Below are positions 62,239 to 64,000 of a stretch of DNA of 64,000 bases, piece after piece. The stretch spans positions 23,214,819 to 23,278,818 of the forward strand of contig OZ037768.1 of NCBI GenBank assembly GCA_964035545.1, given 5' to 3'. This stretch comes from Bugula neritina. Lineage: Eukaryota; Bryozoa; Gymnolaemata; Cheilostomatida; Bugulidae. Both the position numbers and the translations under genes were made by a program. The notes beneath the pieces are model-generated. The model saw only the letters and a list, made by a program, of their open reading frames with translations, did not search any database and had not been told where the DNA came from. How positions within the stretch are numbered: position 1 is the stretch's first letter; the number at the start of each line of letters is the position of its first letter.

Positions 62239-64000
62239 TTATGGGCAAGGGAGGGCATGCACGCAGTGGTCTATCATGCAGAGTCGTTTGTAGTAGAGTC
62301 GAATGACTGAGTGACGATGGCGCTTGACTTGAGTCGAGACGGAGGTGAACGAGACCTCTTCACACTTTCCCTCCAAGTATCTGTACCAACCATTGAGATG
62401 TGTGTTGTAGACATCAGAACCATAGTACACTTTATCACTGCTTCCTTTACATACTCGGTATACCACTGAAAGGATCCATAACAGTTAATTTAACCAATCA
62501 AATTGTATTTTATATTCGAGGATGTTATGTATGCGGAGTGCAGAATAAATGTATTACATCATAAAAACAATATCCTATAAAACTTTGTGACAGTTCACTG
62601 TCTGACCAATTACAATCTGACAGAGGACCGTTACCTGCGTGCAGCTGGTAAGACTTGGCATCAGACGGCAAATATTTCCTGGCTGTCTGGGAAAGCATTT
62701 CTAAAATACCAGAAGATGCTGTTTGAATAAAGAAACTTTTGCAATCATGTTGATTCATGTTTCCAATTCAGGTAATCAAGTAAACAAAGCTGCAGTCAAA
62801 CTAGACTAAATATTCTAAAACAGTGAATGATGTGAACAGAATAGCAGCAATGTAGAAATACTGCGGACAGTCACAGAGTCTGAGAGAGTATCGTATGACT
62901 CACCGTCCGTCAGCTCAAAGAACTGACTAATCTTGAGATGATGAGAGCCGGCCACGTCTATCATGAGGATGTAGGGAGACTGATCTATGGAGATAAACTG
63001 ACGCTTACAAATCTCCTCCTCACTCATCCCCCTCCGAACTCTCGAGCAGTAGAAAGTTTCTCTGAGGGCCTCTTCAATGCTCACCAAATTCTTTTTCTTT
63101 CCCTAAAACAACGCAGACTTGCCATTTTTATACCCTGTAAAAACTATTTGCATATAAATTAAATTTCATCTGCCTTTACATTTACAGTTGGCGCTACACT
63201 GCCACAGTACTTCAGATGTACTACACACAAACTACAGGTGTAGTGGTTATTCTTGTATATAATGGCTATATATGTATTTATTGTTAGAGCCAGCTTGGGA
63301 AACGATGTAGAGTTCTTCCTTGGTTTAATAGTGCAAGTTTGCATTGAATAGAGGACAACTCCAGAGTAGCAAGTGTAATATTTACCCTGTTGACAAACTT
63401 GAATATTCCAACAACACAGAAGGGACTTGCAGATGACATGTACTTTATGTAAGGCCAGTACTGCCTGCATTTCTCCACGTTGATCCTGTACAGTCCTACA
63501 AAGAGTTGGGAGATGCTCTTTGCCTCCTCTAAAACATACAGATGACGTCAGAATTGGCGCTATAATAAAAAATGATTATTGAAATAAGACGATTTGCCAG
63601 GGTTTTATTAGCTGTGTTACTTTCAACGGTAACACTTTTTAAATTTAGTTTAGTTGAAAATACTCTCTCGCCATGTTTAAACACATAACCTGCTATGTAT
63701 GTATGACTTCTTGCATTAATTGTGCCAAGAAAAATTTTATGCATTGGGCCTTCATTGTTCCATAATGCCACTGTTGGAGTTATCCACACTACAGAGAGAT
63801 AGCGTTTGTATGCAGCACAATGTCATCACATGGAGTGGATTGCTGATACAGGAAAACAAGAGGAATACAAGGCACTATTGTGAGCTGTTGGGAGTTGTCT
63901 ATCTAAATCAAGGTGTACCCTACACAAGCGAGACAGTTACCTGTGGGATGGAGATAGTCCAGCTCTTGGACTATGAATTTGATGAGCGAGCAGGTAGGCA
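62239..64000 (-). CDS. 3' part of an unrecognised gene; possible USP-like C-terminus
   Basis: Exons in transcript order: 64000-63941 (partial), 63528-63386, 63102-62904, 62700-62635, 62465-62239. All junctions are GT/AG and the phases join without stops for about 230 residues, so the gene model is good although the family is not named. Segments include LIKFIVQELDYLHPT, VGLYRINVEKCRQYWPYIKY, FYCSRVRRGMSEEEICKRQF, SPYILMIDVAGSHHLKISQF, KSYQLHAVVYRVCKGSSDK and NGWYRYLEG. The order PYILMID, then FFELTDEML, then YQLHAVV, then WYRYLEG recalls the end of a ubiquitin-specific protease domain. The Gly-His-Tyr with the catalytic His is not there (VYYGSDVY instead), so it would be an inactive relative. 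The 5' exons lie beyond the window. The USP idea is weak inference. Confidence 0.7.

Overview
The window is AT-rich metazoan nuclear DNA. Its genes are split by many short introns with GT/AG junctions, no operons are visible, and long tandem repeats sit in introns. The proteins are animal-type: a ceramide synthase with an internal homeobox-like segment, an ORMDL protein, a membrane-anchored UDP-glycosyltransferase, a two-repeat SWEET transporter, nuclear poly(A)-binding protein 1 and the QTRT2 subunit of tRNA-guanine transglycosylase. A tRNA-derived SINE with a tail resembling those of molluscan SINEs suggests a lophotrochozoan (mollusc- or bryozoan-like) animal. That placement is inference.

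Layout: 1-12.9 kb is mostly gene-poor, with a 39-bp satellite showing higher-order structure (2431-2964), a pyrimidine tract, the SINE (about 7626-7835) and one doubtful 3' exon. From 12.9 to 29.2 kb lie an intronless UDP-glycosyltransferase (minus), an eight-exon ceramide synthase (plus, 385 aa) and a three-exon ORMDL gene (minus, 153 aa); the last two are tail to tail. From 29.2 to 37.7 kb there is AT-rich intergenic DNA and a small single-pass membrane protein with a PPPY motif (plus). QTRT2 (minus, four exons, 412 aa) spans 37.8-42.0 kb, with a 1.3-kb 24-bp minisatellite in intron 1. A 1.8-kb fold-back transposon of hAT type, with an 8-bp target duplication, lies at 44284-46077. SWEET (plus, six exons, 218 aa) at 47.6-51.2 kb converges on PABPN1 (minus, six exons, 240 aa) at 51.9-61.3 kb. 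The last 1.8 kb holds the 3' part of an unrecognised minus-strand gene whose end looks faintly like a ubiquitin-specific protease fold.

How the genes work together: ceramide synthase makes ceramide, ORMDL restrains serine palmitoyltransferase in response to ceramide, and the UGT family includes ceramide glycosyltransferases. The 12.9-29.2 kb block may therefore be a sphingolipid neighbourhood, although the UGT substrate is unknown. The other genes (tRNA queuosine, sugar transport, poly(A) binding) have no visible functional link.

The most unusual signals are: a tandem repeat in a PABPN1 intron built from the exon 4 splice acceptor; the fold-back hAT element; long near-perfect palindromes in introns; minisatellites in neighbouring genes with a common core; and Thr in place of the ceramide-sensing Asn13 of ORMDL. 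All gene models come from reading splice sites by eye. Phases were checked to close, but no alignment was run.
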